Shown one piece after another: positions 30,619 through 39,836 of a stretch of DNA of 64,000 nucleotides. Location of the stretch: assembly GCF_000306765.2 (NCBI RefSeq), contig NC_017942.1, positions 62,001 to 126,000 of the forward strand. The letters are read 5' to 3'. A model generated the notes under the pieces. That model saw only the letters and a list, made by a program, of their open reading frames with translations, made no database searches and was not told where the DNA came from. The stretch is from Haloferax mediterranei ATCC 33500. GTDB lineage: Archaea; Halobacteriota; Halobacteria; Halobacteriales; Haloferacaceae. A program made the translations under genes and the position numbers. Numbering within the stretch: the first letter of the stretch is position 1; every line of letters begins with the position of its first letter.

Positions 30619-33600
30619 ATGGGATTTTCCTCCGCGAAAGACCTCTTCTTTGAATACTCAACTTTCGGTGGAGAGACTAATTTCACCAAATCAATTGGAT
30701 CTGCCATATTCGGCTTGATTACTACCGTTGTCGGCCTCCAGCTATCGCTCATCAGCGCCGGTCTCTCTGGAACAGGCATCTCCATCATTTCGACCATCTC
30801 AATCCTATTATTCCCTATTGGAATCATCTATTACACCTTCAAGTCTGCAACAAGAACTACTGACTCCAAATTCCACACGCGACTTGGAAGAAGTAAGGTC
30901 ATGGCAACTTATCTCTTTATTGGCGGATTCTCTGTTCTACTATTACACACGGTCGGAATCACAATTATGACCCAAGTCGGTTTTCTTGACCTCACAGTTC
31001 CGGACATACTGCTGGGACTGGCGCTCAGCCTCGGATTCGCCTTTGTAGTGGCCGTCGCAAACTACTCAACACTCAGCGACAGCTATCCCTCTTTATCAAA
31101 AGTCTTAGATGTATTCGAGACCGAATCCAGCGAAAAACTGGAGAGAATAGATAACAAAATCGAAGGGATAGGCCACGTTCCTCGATCAGAAACAAACAGA
31201 ATTTTAGAATCAATCCATGAACCTGACGACCTAGATGATATCATAATTAAGGGAGAGGGTGGCGTTGGTAAGAGTGGAATTCTAAAGCGAGTTAGTGAAA
31301 ATTCCGAGCACGATATTCTGTTCATAGATGCAAGCTCTTACTCCATAATTCGGTCAGAGTCTGATCTTGCTGAGGAGCTTGGCCTTGATGTCTCGCTAGA
31401 GACGTGTATTCAACAGGTTGCTGCAAATCGACCCTTCGTAGTGGTTGTAGACCAGTTAGATGATACAAACCGGGAGGCAGGAGAGATCTACAAAAATGTG
31501 ATTCTGGCAGTAGCCCAGATTGACAGTGTTAGCACAATAATCGCATGTAGAGCCTATGATCTGGAGCATTATAGTGAGTTCGTCGCATTAAGCAATTCAG
31601 AATACATTGACAATATCATCACGGTCAACACTTTGGATGAGTCCAAAGTTCGAGATTACTTAGAGAAGCTTGGCGTCACATCCCCTTCACAGGATTTAGT
31701 CAATCTGTGTAAAGAAATTGAGTACCTCGATGTAGTTGGAAGACTAGCAAACCGCGGTTCTGAATTAGAGAACTTATCAGAACAGGTTACTGTCTGGGAA
31801 GAATACCGCAAGCTGCTTGAGGAAGACCATTCCAGCGATGACCAATTAAGAGGGACACGGATAGTTGATCGAGCTGTTGAACATGCTGTTCGGACAACTG
31901 AAAGCGGAAGTTCGGTTTTCTCAATCAGTGACCGCCAATGGACTGACCAACGATTGAGATCGATGGGTGTCATTCAACGTGGCTCCAAGTCATCAGGAGA
32001 GAGGACGTTTCGATTCAGACACCAGCAGTTTCAACTTTACCTCTACGCCTGGGATAAGGTCACAGGGACGGTGGATGATGAAAACCTGTTTAGAGATACC
32101 CTCGATGAACTTGACGAGAACATCAACAACGACGTGGTCAAGTGGATGTTCGCCGTTTACACTGATCAAGAAGGAGAACTGCCTAGTGATACAGCCGAGT
32201 TCTTAGAAGAAATTCTGGATGATGTAGATGGCTTCGGATTCTACTGGGCCTCGAAAATAATAGACGTGGTGAAGAAATGGGATGCTGCCCAAAACCAGCC
32301 AGTAACCAATACCGTCTTAGAAAAACTGGAAACGAGGGAAGACCTATATAAATACTTCTTCGATGCGGGAACAGATCCTTCATGGGCAGAAGCTTTAGCT
32401 GAAGCAGGCAAATTCCAAAGCCCTCCTAGTCATCTATTGGGGTACCTCCACGAAATCGCAAGCTTACACCCCGAGGTTGTAAAGGAAATTATACGTGAGG
32501 ATGTTTCCGAATTAGATCGGCGCAGTCAGGCAACAGTAGTTTCCGTTATAAATGAACTCCCACTGGAACATGGTGTTGAACTCGCAGATATTGTACAGGA
32601 CGGACTGGAAGATCAGGAACCTACTATTGACCTGTACTATTCCCGCGCATCCGAGTTCGTAGAGAATCTGATAAATGGAGAGTTCTTCGAAGAAGGCCTT
32701 GAACTGGCAGACTCACTGCTCAGAGTCCGTTTAGAAGGCGAACCAGAGGGACCAAACGACGAAATGATGAGTTCGTACTATCTTACATCCTTATTCGAAG
32801 AAGGTACCCTTGAGAGACTGATTGAGAACCGGCCCGAAGAGTCCCTCGAAATTTTCGAGGAGAATATGAGAACTGCTGCTGAGCACAGAGCTGAAAATAG
32901 AGGCCAAGCTGTTGAAGAACTCAGCTTCTTCTACCTCAAATCGATCTCCAATTATGGTATTGAACAGAATGACAGATACCAGCCCTTTGAGCTATACATC
33001 GGGTTCCTGAGGGAAGCACTCGACAACTGGTTTGAAATTTCGACTGACGAGGCCCAGAAAGAAAAAATCGAATCGTATCTCGATGAGTATCCGGTTTTCA
33101 GAGGATTCGGATTCTATCTGCTAAAAGAGTATGGAGAAGATCACGAAAATCTGGTAGCAAAGGAATTACTCGGGGAAGAAAATTATTCAGATATTCAATT
33201 GAAGAAGGAATTTGACTTGTTATTGAAATATGGATTTGAATACCTTTCCACCGACCACCAAAATCAGGTGATTGAGTTGATCAAATCTGTACCAATCCAA
33301 GACACCTTCACTCAGATAGCTGAAGAACGACAGGAGGAACAGGAGGACATGACTGTTGATGAGATTGCAGAGCAGTATTCTTCCCGATGGATACGCGACA
33401 GACTCTGGCCAATTAGAGAATACCTCCCTGACGACACAAAAGAAGAACTCTCAGAACTGGTGGAACGTTTTGAAGACGACCCAGAAGGTCCAGATACTCC
33501 AGCAGTGAGGAGTGGTGCCGTTTCGTATGAAAGCCCGGAATCAGAGGAAGACCTACGCGATAGATCCCCAGAGGATCTAATCAACTTCTGTATAGAAGAA

Positions 33601-35070
33601 CCATTTGAAGAGGAAGAATGGTACGAAAGTGATTCAATAGAGGAAACTGGTCGGACAGGTGCAGCAGAAAAAGTAGCCAGTATAATATTAGACGAACCAG
33701 GAAAGTATGCTTCTGAATTACCGAGGCTGGCTGAAGCCCCCGAATCCTATTCGACCCGACTAATCGGACAGCTAGAAGACAGAATAGAGGAGGAACCAGA
33801 AATACTAGACAGCGAATCGTTCAGAACTGCCTTGTGGGATCTTTCAAACCAGATTGTCACTAATACCGACCAATGGCCTTCCCGTACAAGAAAACGCGTG
33901 GGGTGGTTGTTGAGAGACGGATTCGGCAACGCAGACTCGTACAAATATTTCTTGATTGAAGAAAATAAAATTAGAAATCTGATCTTCACGCTGACAGAAG
34001 ATCCTGATCCAAATATTGAGCGAGATAGACCGCCAGAAGGTTATGCTGGCCACAATGACCCGTCTCACAATGCACTAAACACGGTACGTCCTGTAGCCTT
34101 AGACGCACTCATAATCTACGCAAGACGGAAAGCCGATGATGAGAGCGAAGAACTCGATTCAGAAGTCAAATCAAAGTTAGAAGAGAAATTGGATGACCCC
34201 TCCCTTGGTGTCCATTCAGTATTCGGCAGAAGATTCGTTACTCTCTGGGTTGCTGATCAGGACTGGGTGGTCGAACACCTGACAGACATATTCCCTCGTA
34301 GCCAGAGCAGACAGGATAAGGAAAAGTTCACAGCCGCCTGGGATTCCTACGTCGCATTTAATAAAACCTACAAGGATATCTTCCCTGTTCTTCGGAGCTA
34401 CTACTTCCACGCTATCGATCTAATGGTCGAAGGCGAAAACACTGAAACAGTAAATGCCGACCAAAGAATGGCCGGACACCTACTCACCAACTATCTATTC
34501 GAATTTGATCTTGAAGACTGGTCTGATAGTTTATTGGCCTACCTCTATGACCGAAGTGATCCAGATTTAGCGAGACAAGTTGCTTGGAGCCTTTGGAAAT
34601 GGGGAGACAGTGCGGACGAAAACCAGGCCCTCAGTAAGTGGGAGAAAACCAGAGTGCTTTGGAAGAGACGCCTCGACCAGGTCGGGGAAGATGAGACTTT
34701 CTCCGAAGAACTTTCGTGGTTTGTTCGCTGGCTTGAACACGTTGAGAATAGTGTTGAACTCGACGAAGTAGAAGGCTTACTCAGAGATTCTCTTAATCAC
34801 ATAGCTCAAAATAGGCGTGCATGGGCTACCTTAGAAGAGTATCTCTCTACTCAATCAAATGACTATACCGAAACAGCAGTGGACATATTCTATAAATTGA
34901 ATATGAGGTACGAGAGACCTATGCACCACGGATTTACTGAAGAAGCAGAAGCTATTCTCCGACCTGCTCTTGAAGAATTCGAGAATGGTGATGAAACATA
35001 CGAAAAGGCATTCGAAGCCGCTCAAACCTATGAAGCGGAGGCGCAGAGCTTTTTGGACGACCATAGGTGA
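30619..35070 (+). CDS. Membrane-anchored STAND NTPase, putative antiviral sensor
   Basis: 1483 residues. Four membrane helices at about 26-46, 52-72, 97-119 and 128-148, then a STAND/AAA-type NTPase (about 185-470): Walker A GEGGVGKS (212-219), Walker B FVVVVDQLDD (273-282), sensor-like IIACRAYDLE (307-316). A winged-helix-like segment follows (SDRQWTDQRLRSMGVIQRGS, about 435-455). The remaining ~1000 residues are an acidic helical solenoid, typical of TPR/HEAT-like sensor regions in Avs and other STAND proteins. No nuclease is fused, so the transmembrane N-terminus is the candidate effector. AT-richer than its surroundings. Defence role is inference. Confidence 0.8.
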   Translation: MGFSSAKDLFFEYSTFGGETNFTKSIGSAIFGLITTVVGLQLSLISAGLSGTGISIISTISILLFPIGIIYYTFKSATRTTDSKFHTRLGRSKVMATYLFIGGFSVLLLHTVGITIMTQVGFLDLTVPDILLGLALSLGFAFVVAVANYSTLSDSYPSLSKVLDVFETESSEKLERIDNKIEGIGHVPRSETNRILESIHEPDDLDDIIIKGEGGVGKSGILKRVSENSEHDILFIDASSYSIIRSESDLAEELGLDVSLETCIQQVAANRPFVVVVDQLDDTNREAGEIYKNVILAVAQIDSVSTIIACRAYDLEHYSEFVALSNSEYIDNIITVNTLDESKVRDYLEKLGVTSPSQDLVNLCKEIEYLDVVGRLANRGSELENLSEQVTVWEEYRKLLEEDHSSDDQLRGTRIVDRAVEHAVRTTESGSSVFSISDRQWTDQRLRSMGVIQRGSKSSGERTFRFRHQQFQLYLYAWDKVTGTVDDENLFRDTLDELDENINNDVVKWMFAVYTDQEGELPSDTAEFLEEILDDVDGFGFYWASKIIDVVKKWDAAQNQPVTNTVLEKLETREDLYKYFFDAGTDPSWAEALAEAGKFQSPPSHLLGYLHEIASLHPEVVKEIIREDVSELDRRSQATVVSVINELPLEHGVELADIVQDGLEDQEPTIDLYYSRASEFVENLINGEFFEEGLELADSLLRVRLEGEPEGPNDEMMSSYYLTSLFEEGTLERLIENRPEESLEIFEENMRTAAEHRAENRGQAVEELSFFYLKSISNYGIEQNDRYQPFELYIGFLREALDNWFEISTDEAQKEKIESYLDEYPVFRGFGFYLLKEYGEDHENLVAKELLGEENYSDIQLKKEFDLLLKYGFEYLSTDHQNQVIELIKSVPIQDTFTQIAEERQEEQEDMTVDEIAEQYSSRWIRDRLWPIREYLPDDTKEELSELVERFEDDPEGPDTPAVRSGAVSYESPESEEDLRDRSPEDLINFCIEEPFEEEEWYESDSIEETGRTGAAEKVASIILDEPGKYASELPRLAEAPESYSTRLIGQLEDRIEEEPEILDSESFRTALWDLSNQIVTNTDQWPSRTRKRVGWLLRDGFGNADSYKYFLIEENKIRNLIFTLTEDPDPNIERDRPPEGYAGHNDPSHNALNTVRPVALDALIIYARRKADDESEELDSEVKSKLEEKLDDPSLGVHSVFGRRFVTLWVADQDWVVEHLTDIFPRSQSRQDKEKFTAAWDSYVAFNKTYKDIFPVLRSYYFHAIDLMVEGENTETVNADQRMAGHLLTNYLFEFDLEDWSDSLLAYLYDRSDPDLARQVAWSLWKWGDSADENQALSKWEKTRVLWKRRLDQVGEDETFSEELSWFVRWLEHVENSVELDEVEGLLRDSLNHIAQNRRAWATLEEYLSTQSNDYTETAVDIFYKLNMRYERPMHHGFTEEAEAILRPALEEFENGDETYEKAFEAAQTYEAEAQSFLDDHR

Positions 35071-35130
35071 TGCCTGTCCATTACTAACTCTCAAATAGAA
35101 AAGAAGTAAACTAAGTAAACTCAGTAATAA

Positions 35131-35436
35131 TTAGTCAGTTACGTACGGCTTTGTTTCATCTATAATATTTTTTGCCAGGGTAGCAATTTCTCTCGCTTCT
35201 TGTGGAGCAGGGTCTGTTCGAGGTGGGTGTTTGACCTTGTTGTATAGCTCGTTAATTCTATTGACGTTCTCGCTCCGGAAGTACTGTCTCTCGAAGTCAT
35301 AGGCCTCATCAAGTTCCGTAAAGAGATTTATGGTCCGGAAATATCCGATCCATTTTCCAAGACCGTACTGACCCATCGGCCCTATCCGATGTATTGCTTG
35401 TTTGTGTTTGTCTAGGTCAGGGGGGCAGCGTTCCAT
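35131..35436 (-). CDS. HEPN-like helical protein or C-terminal fragment
   Basis: 101 residues, all-helical: MERCPPDLDKHKQAIHRIGP, MGQYGLGKWIGYFRTINLFT, VNRINELYNKVKHPPRTDPA. The ELYNKVKHPPR segment resembles the (R/x)NxxxH loop of HEPN domains, although the usual Arg is Tyr here. It may be the tail of a longer gene. It lies convergent with the STAND gene, 60 bases from its stop, which makes a link to that locus possible. Confidence 0.45.
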   Translation of the reverse strand: MERCPPDLDKHKQAIHRIGPMGQYGLGKWIGYFRTINLFTELDEAYDFERQYFRSENVNRINELYNKVKHPPRTDPAPQEAREIATLAKNIIDETKPYVTD

Positions 35437-35489
35437 TGCAGCTCCTTCAGGAAAATCTACTCTGTTGTATTGGCATAAACCAGAGTGTT

Positions 35490-35693
35490 CTATCGCTTAG
35501 GCCAACATGTATGTTGTTGGATTCGATCTGGTAATCCAGCTTTCCCACAGAGGGAGCAATCCCGCAGGGATGTCGGTGGCAGGTTGTCCCAAGCGTCCAG
35601 AGCGGCTGTTCAATGTGCTTCGACGATTGGTGAGTCGGTTGTCTGTCGGCCTTCACGAAGGTGAATGCGAACCCGTTCACGGGCTTTGAGCAT
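35490..35693 (-). pseudogene. Zinc-finger microprotein with one internal TGA
   Basis: The frame MLKARERVRIHLREGRQTTD then SPIVEAH is interrupted by TGA at 35610-35612 and continues in the same frame TAALDAWDNLPPTSLRDCSL, CGKAGLPDRIQQHTCWPKR to TAG. The CSLCG...H.C zinc site is intact. A single C to T change in a CAA or CGA codon would explain the stop. Without it, a ~67-residue protein of a type common on haloarchaeal plasmids is restored. Confidence 0.65.
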
Positions 35694-35773
35694 TCTACCT
35701 TCGGTCATGCTGGTACGGGAAGCCGGTGTCCCCGCCACCCATCGTCGGGGGCGAGAACCACCACCGAGAGTGA

Positions 35774-36814
35774 TTAGCGAATATCGGGGTGGAGTGGTGC
35801 GAACTGTTCCCAGAACCGATGATGCGCAGCGCAGAGTGTAATGAGATTATCGAGTTCGTTCGCTGCCTCGGCGTCGTATCGGCCGTCTGTATCGACGAAT
35901 TCTCGCCGCGGTGTGATGTGATGGATATGGAGCTCGGTTCCACAGCGGGCGTGGTGTTCGGATTGATCGACGTCACACCCAGGCGTCTGGCAGCAGTAGT
36001 CGTCACGCTCAAGCACTCGCTGACGCTGCCGGTGCCACCGTGTCTCGCTCCACTCCTGTCGCTTCCACCCACTTCCCTCCGCTTGTGACTCACCATATCC
36101 CGCACGTCGTTTCGCCTGTCGCCACGACTCGAAGCGGTCGTAATAGGTTGCAACGTGATACCGACCCTCGGAATTCATCTCTTTGACTGTCGGAGGATGA
36201 CCGAGTCGTGAAGCAAGCCGGTCGATTTCAGCGAGGAGTTCCGCGGTGGCAATCTTCGGCTTGCCAGCGGGTTCAAAGCCTGCTTCGTGCACGGCGTTCG
36301 CCCACGACCCAAATCGGTTCGCACAGGTTCGTTGCGAGTACGCGCCCTGGTCGTCCATCTCTGGTGCGGTCGGCACACGACCGAGTTCGTCAGCTAAGTC
36401 CCGAATCGACTCCAATAATGCCTCCTCTGGAACTCGACGCTCTTGGGCTGGGTTGTGTCCGATCGAGCGGATGGCGTCACACCACGAGCCGAACTCGTTC
36501 CGGTACGCCGTTGCCGAATACGCCCCGTCTGCATTCATCTCGTCCCGCGTGGGTGGCCGGCCGAGTTCCTCAGTGAATCGTCGAAGTTCAGTTTGCAGTT
36601 CGTCACGTCCAATCGAGGTTTGGCCACCGAGGTGACCACGATAGGATGCGAGCGAGGTGAAGGTCTCACCACACGTCTCGCATCCGTACTCCCCGTACCG
36701 ATGGGCGGAGGCAACATGGCCACCGAGATTGCTGACCGCTTCGAACGTGGCATCACAGTAGTCGCATTCATACATTCCTGTGTCACTCGCCGGTCTGCTT
36801 GCGCCGGCACCCAT
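35774..36814 (-). CDS. HNH endonuclease with zinc fingers and homing-type repeats
   Basis: 346 residues from MGAGASRPASDTGMYECDYC (ATG at 36814; upstream codons are Arg-rich non-coding). A C2H2 finger (about 17-39, C..C..H..H) and a degenerate second finger (about 44-66, one His lost) come first. Three homing-endonuclease-associated repeats follow (about 73-120, 126-175, 180-228; pattern ELGR.PT..EM...G.YS...Y.NRFGSW..A...AG). A C-terminal HNH domain (about 250-340) contains LHIHHITPRREF and LITLCAAHHRFW plus CxxxxC zinc ligands. Fingers and repeats give DNA specificity and HNH cuts. Probably a free-standing homing or restriction-like nuclease. Confidence 0.85.
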   Translation of the reverse strand: MGAGASRPASDTGMYECDYCDATFEAVSNLGGHVASAHRYGEYGCETCGETFTSLASYRGHLGGQTSIGRDELQTELRRFTEELGRPPTRDEMNADGAYSATAYRNEFGSWCDAIRSIGHNPAQERRVPEEALLESIRDLADELGRVPTAPEMDDQGAYSQRTCANRFGSWANAVHEAGFEPAGKPKIATAELLAEIDRLASRLGHPPTVKEMNSEGRYHVATYYDRFESWRQAKRRAGYGESQAEGSGWKRQEWSETRWHRQRQRVLERDDYCCQTPGCDVDQSEHHARCGTELHIHHITPRREFVDTDGRYDAEAANELDNLITLCAAHHRFWEQFAPLHPDIR

Positions 36815-37001
36815 CGCGGCGCCAGAAAAACTGCTCTTGAGGTCGTGGCTGCGCGCGCAGCGGAGTCCTCGTGAGCATCGCGAACGAGGGCACGTGAGAC
36901 GAGCGAATGCGAGTCTCACGGAGCGAGCACGGAGCGGAGGGTGGGGAGGTGGGGTCTGGGTCGGTCCGGCACGTAGCAAAAAAGAGAGCCGCGATGACTG
37001 G

Positions 37002-37898
37002 CTATTCCCACCAGCGACCGCGCTCAGGGAAATGCAGGGTCGACCACCCAGTGACGGCTACTGAGACCCGTCCTTCGTACCAATTTCTCGCCGCGCCGTG
37101 GATGCGTACCTGTTCGCCTTCTTCGATCCACGGGGCATTCGATTTCTCCCAAATCGTCACCTTGGTTTGCCCGCTCTCGTCCGCGATGAGGCCAACTTGA
37201 GCGATGGCTGGTGAGTCGCTCTCCCAGAGCACCTCGACCTGACCTTCGATGCTCACCTCTTTGCGAGTGACGTCCTCGAGCTTTCCGATGGGAACCACCT
37301 GCCCCGGCGCCGTCTGCAACTCCTCGAACACCCCGACGACCGCGCTCATCAGGTCTTTCCCACCGACGAGGGCCTCACCCAGCCGCTGACCAATCGCCGC
37401 TCGCGCCCAGCCATCCAGCTTCTCCGCCAGCCGCATCGACTGCTTGTTCACCGCCGCCAACTGCTCCTGCGTGAGTTCTGCACGGGGATCACCTCGTTCC
37501 GGGTCAGCCATCGGATTCACGCTCGCCGCCCGCTTCTGGAACTCTGCACGCCGCTCAGCGCTCCTCCTCGCCGCGATGTCTCGCGTCCGCTTCTCCCGAC
37601 CGTCTTGCGTCCCCAGCTCTGCTTGGGCACTGATGCGCTCCAGCTCAGCCTCCCGCGCACGAATGCGCTCTTCCTGTTCGAGGGTCGCACCGTAGATCCG
37701 CTCGTCACTGGTGTCGACCATCCCGTCCGGGTGGTTCGCATCGACCTTTGCCTGTACCTCCATCTGCACCGTTGCCTGGAACTTCGGCGTCTCATCGACG
37801 ACTTCGAAGCCGTCTTCGTCGACCGCCGCTTCGTCCGCTTTTTCGAATGCCTGTTCATCGACCGAAACTACATCAGTGGTAACGTTCTTACTTGACAT
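37002..37898 (-). CDS. OB-fold (RPA-like) DNA-binding protein
   Basis: 298 residues. An acidic N-terminal half contains a long charged helix (EERIRAREAELERISAQAEL and RRSAERRAEFQKRAASVNPM), and a helical middle ELTQEQLAAVNKQSMRLAEK. A C-terminal OB fold (about 205-295) reads PIGKLEDVTRKEVSIEGQVE, ADESGQTKVTIWEKSN and GEQVRIHGAARNWYEGRVSV. This is the RPA/SSB-type single-stranded DNA-binding fold common in haloarchaeal plasmid genes. A role in replication or repair of the element is likely. Followed 190 bases on by the HNH gene on the same strand. Confidence 0.8.
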   Translation of the reverse strand: MSSKNVTTDVVSVDEQAFEKADEAAVDEDGFEVVDETPKFQATVQMEVQAKVDANHPDGMVDTSDERIYGATLEQEERIRAREAELERISAQAELGTQDGREKRTRDIAARRSAERRAEFQKRAASVNPMADPERGDPRAELTQEQLAAVNKQSMRLAEKLDGWARAAIGQRLGEALVGGKDLMSAVVGVFEELQTAPGQVVPIGKLEDVTRKEVSIEGQVEVLWESDSPAIAQVGLIADESGQTKVTIWEKSNAPWIEEGEQVRIHGAARNWYEGRVSVAVTGWSTLHFPERGRWWE

Positions 37899-38758
37899 TG
37901 GTACTCACTTGATCCTGGGTACCGCGAAGGCGCTCACTCGGCGTCTTCTTCCGACACCACGACTCTCCAGCCGTGGCTGTCCACAACGACCAACTCAACC
38001 ATCTGCGCGCTCTCGCTCGCGCCTTCGCGAGCGCCCCCTGGGGCGCGAGCGAGAGCGCGCCATAGGGAGGCCACCCAACCAGCACCGCGCGCCGACCCGC
38101 CCGGAGCGAGCGGCCAGCTTTAAGCCGTTTCTCGCGTCCGGCCCGGACTGCGGGGTCCGTGTCCAGGGCGACGGTCGGCGAGAACGCGCGCCGCGGTGTG
38201 GCGCGCGACAGCGCAGGCGGCCCAAAGCGCTGGAACGCGAAAGCCCGCGAGGGGCGCAACCGAAAACGCGCTTAATGCTGGCGCCGAGACCAGATTCATT
38301 TTAGCCTGGAACGGCGAGCTTGCTCGCCGCACGCCCGGAATGGTCGGTCGCGAGCGACGCGGAGGGCGGCAGCGGCGAGCGGGGCGTGCCGTAGAGAAAC
38401 TCCGTTCAACCGGGCTCGACGCTCAGCGAACCAGCCGATATCCTGGCGGACTCCGAAAGGGCGAGGGCGTCTCGGTCGTCCCCCGACCCCGCAAGCACCA
38501 CAGGCACGAGGAGCGCAGCGTGGGTCGCGGGATGCCGAGCGGCCGAGGGCTTTCTATTCGTTCTCGGCCACCGCTAACCGTCTCGACGGAAGCATTATCC
38601 TGCACCGTCACGAACGACATAGTATGCACCACACACCGCCGGTGCAACAGGTGAACGTGCGGACGATGAGCGCTTGCTCTGTTCTTTCGTAGTTGGTAGC
38701 GGCGCCGGCGGGTGTATCGCCTTCTCATCGAGCAGCGACGCCGCTTTCACCGAGACAA
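37899..38758. other. 860-base GC-rich non-coding region with palindromes
   Basis: No convincing gene. Open frames here are Arg/Ala-rich composition artefacts. It contains the 19-bp-arm palindrome at 38005-38060, a compact hairpin CGGCGAGC/GCTCGCCG at 38312-38329, and a conserved-looking block (about 38480-38570, CCCCGACCCCGCAAGCACCA). It lies between divergent genes (OB-fold protein and aRF1 paralogue). It may hold promoters, an RNA or a transfer/replication site. Confidence 0.5.
38005..38060. repeat. Perfect 19-bp inverted repeat
   Basis: Left arm 38005-38023 and right arm 38042-38060 are exact reverse complements (GCGCGCTCTCGCTCGCGCC). The loop is 18 bases and itself contains CGCGAGCG. It would form a very stable hairpin or cruciform. 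It lies ~100 bases upstream of the OB-fold gene start. Confidence 0.9.
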
Positions 38759-39835
38759 ATGCAGACCACCGAGTACGAACTCCGCGATCGAATCGACCAG
38801 CTCACAAACTACCGTGGCGAGGGCACCGAGCTCATCACCGTGGCCGTCCCGCCAGACAAATCACTCCATGCGGTCCGTGAGCGCATCGACCGAGAATATG
38901 CACAGGCTGCGAACATCAAATCCGATCAGACACGAACTCACGTCCAGGACGCTCTCGGACGCATCCGACGCCTCCTCCAAGCGTACAAAGAGACACCACC
39001 AAGCGGCCTCGTCATCTACGCAGGTGTCGTCGACGGTGAGCTGCAGGACGCCGTCTTCGACGATCTCGACGTCCCCGTCGACGTCTCACTGTACCGCTGT
39101 GCGGCTGAATTCGAGATAGCCCCCGTCGAGCAGGCGCTCACCCCGTCAGAGGTGTACGGTCTGGTCGTCCTCGAACGGGGCCGTGCCGCCCTCGGTCGCC
39201 TCGCCGGCGAACGCATCGTTTCCAGCCGGACCTTCGAGAGCCAAGTGATGGGAAAATCCCGTGCTGGCGGTCAGAGTGCGCAGCGATTCGAACGCGAGCG
39301 AGACCGACAGAAACACGAGTTCTTCGAGCAGGTCGCCGACGCTGCCGAGCAGACGTTCCTCGATGAGCCCACTGTCGATGGCGTCATCCTCGGCGGGACG
39401 ACAATCACCGTCGACGAGTTCCAGCAGGGTGACTATCTCCACCACGAGTTGCGGGACCACATACTAGGCGTCTATCCGATTGAGTACGCAACCAAGCAGG
39501 GTCTCTCGCAGCTCGTTGAGCGTGCCGAGGACGTACTGTCTGATGCTGAGCGCCGACGGGAGCGGGAATCCCTCGATCGGTTCTTCACGGTGCTGGGACA
39601 GGGTGGAGATGTCGCCTACGGAGCTGATGAAACGCAAACCGCCCTCGACTATGGAGCAGTCGACGTCCTCCTCGTTTCCGACGCACGGCCACCAGCAGAG
39701 ATTCGTGAGCTGGAGGAAGCGACGACCGACCAAGGCGGTGAGTGTCTCGTTGTGTCGACTGACACAGATCGAGGTGCCCAGTTCGATACTGCATTCGGGG
39801 GTCTTGGAGCGCTCCTCCGGTTTCCGATCAACTAA
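38759..39835 (+). CDS. aRF1-type peptide chain release factor paralogue
   Basis: 358 residues from MQTTEYELRDRIDQLTNYRG (ATG at 38759). All decoding and catalytic motifs of class-I archaeal release factors are present: NIKS (52-55), YxCxxxF as YRCAAEF (112-118), and GGQ (170-172 in SRAGGQSAQRF). Standard haloarchaeal aRF1 is ~415 residues. This copy lacks the zinc-finger mini-domain of domain 3, passing from GAVDVLLVSDARPP straight to ECLVVSTDTDRGAQFDTAFG. It could terminate translation or rescue stalled ribosomes. An accessory, possibly virus- or plasmid-derived copy. Confidence 0.85.
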   Translation: MQTTEYELRDRIDQLTNYRGEGTELITVAVPPDKSLHAVRERIDREYAQAANIKSDQTRTHVQDALGRIRRLLQAYKETPPSGLVIYAGVVDGELQDAVFDDLDVPVDVSLYRCAAEFEIAPVEQALTPSEVYGLVVLERGRAALGRLAGERIVSSRTFESQVMGKSRAGGQSAQRFERERDRQKHEFFEQVADAAEQTFLDEPTVDGVILGGTTITVDEFQQGDYLHHELRDHILGVYPIEYATKQGLSQLVERAEDVLSDAERRRERESLDRFFTVLGQGGDVAYGADETQTALDYGAVDVLLVSDARPPAEIRELEEATTDQGGECLVVSTDTDRGAQFDTAFGGLGALLRFPIN

Positions 39836-39836
39836 G

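Noticed and set aside
35507..35689. 60-codon plus-strand frame
   Set aside because: Antisense to the zinc-finger microprotein pseudogene 35490-35693, which has better coding character.
38360..38580. Possible structured RNA (RNase P- or tRNA-like) in the GC-rich block
   Set aside because: Scanned for tRNA arms, CCA end and conserved P-loop helices without success; only simple hairpins are present.
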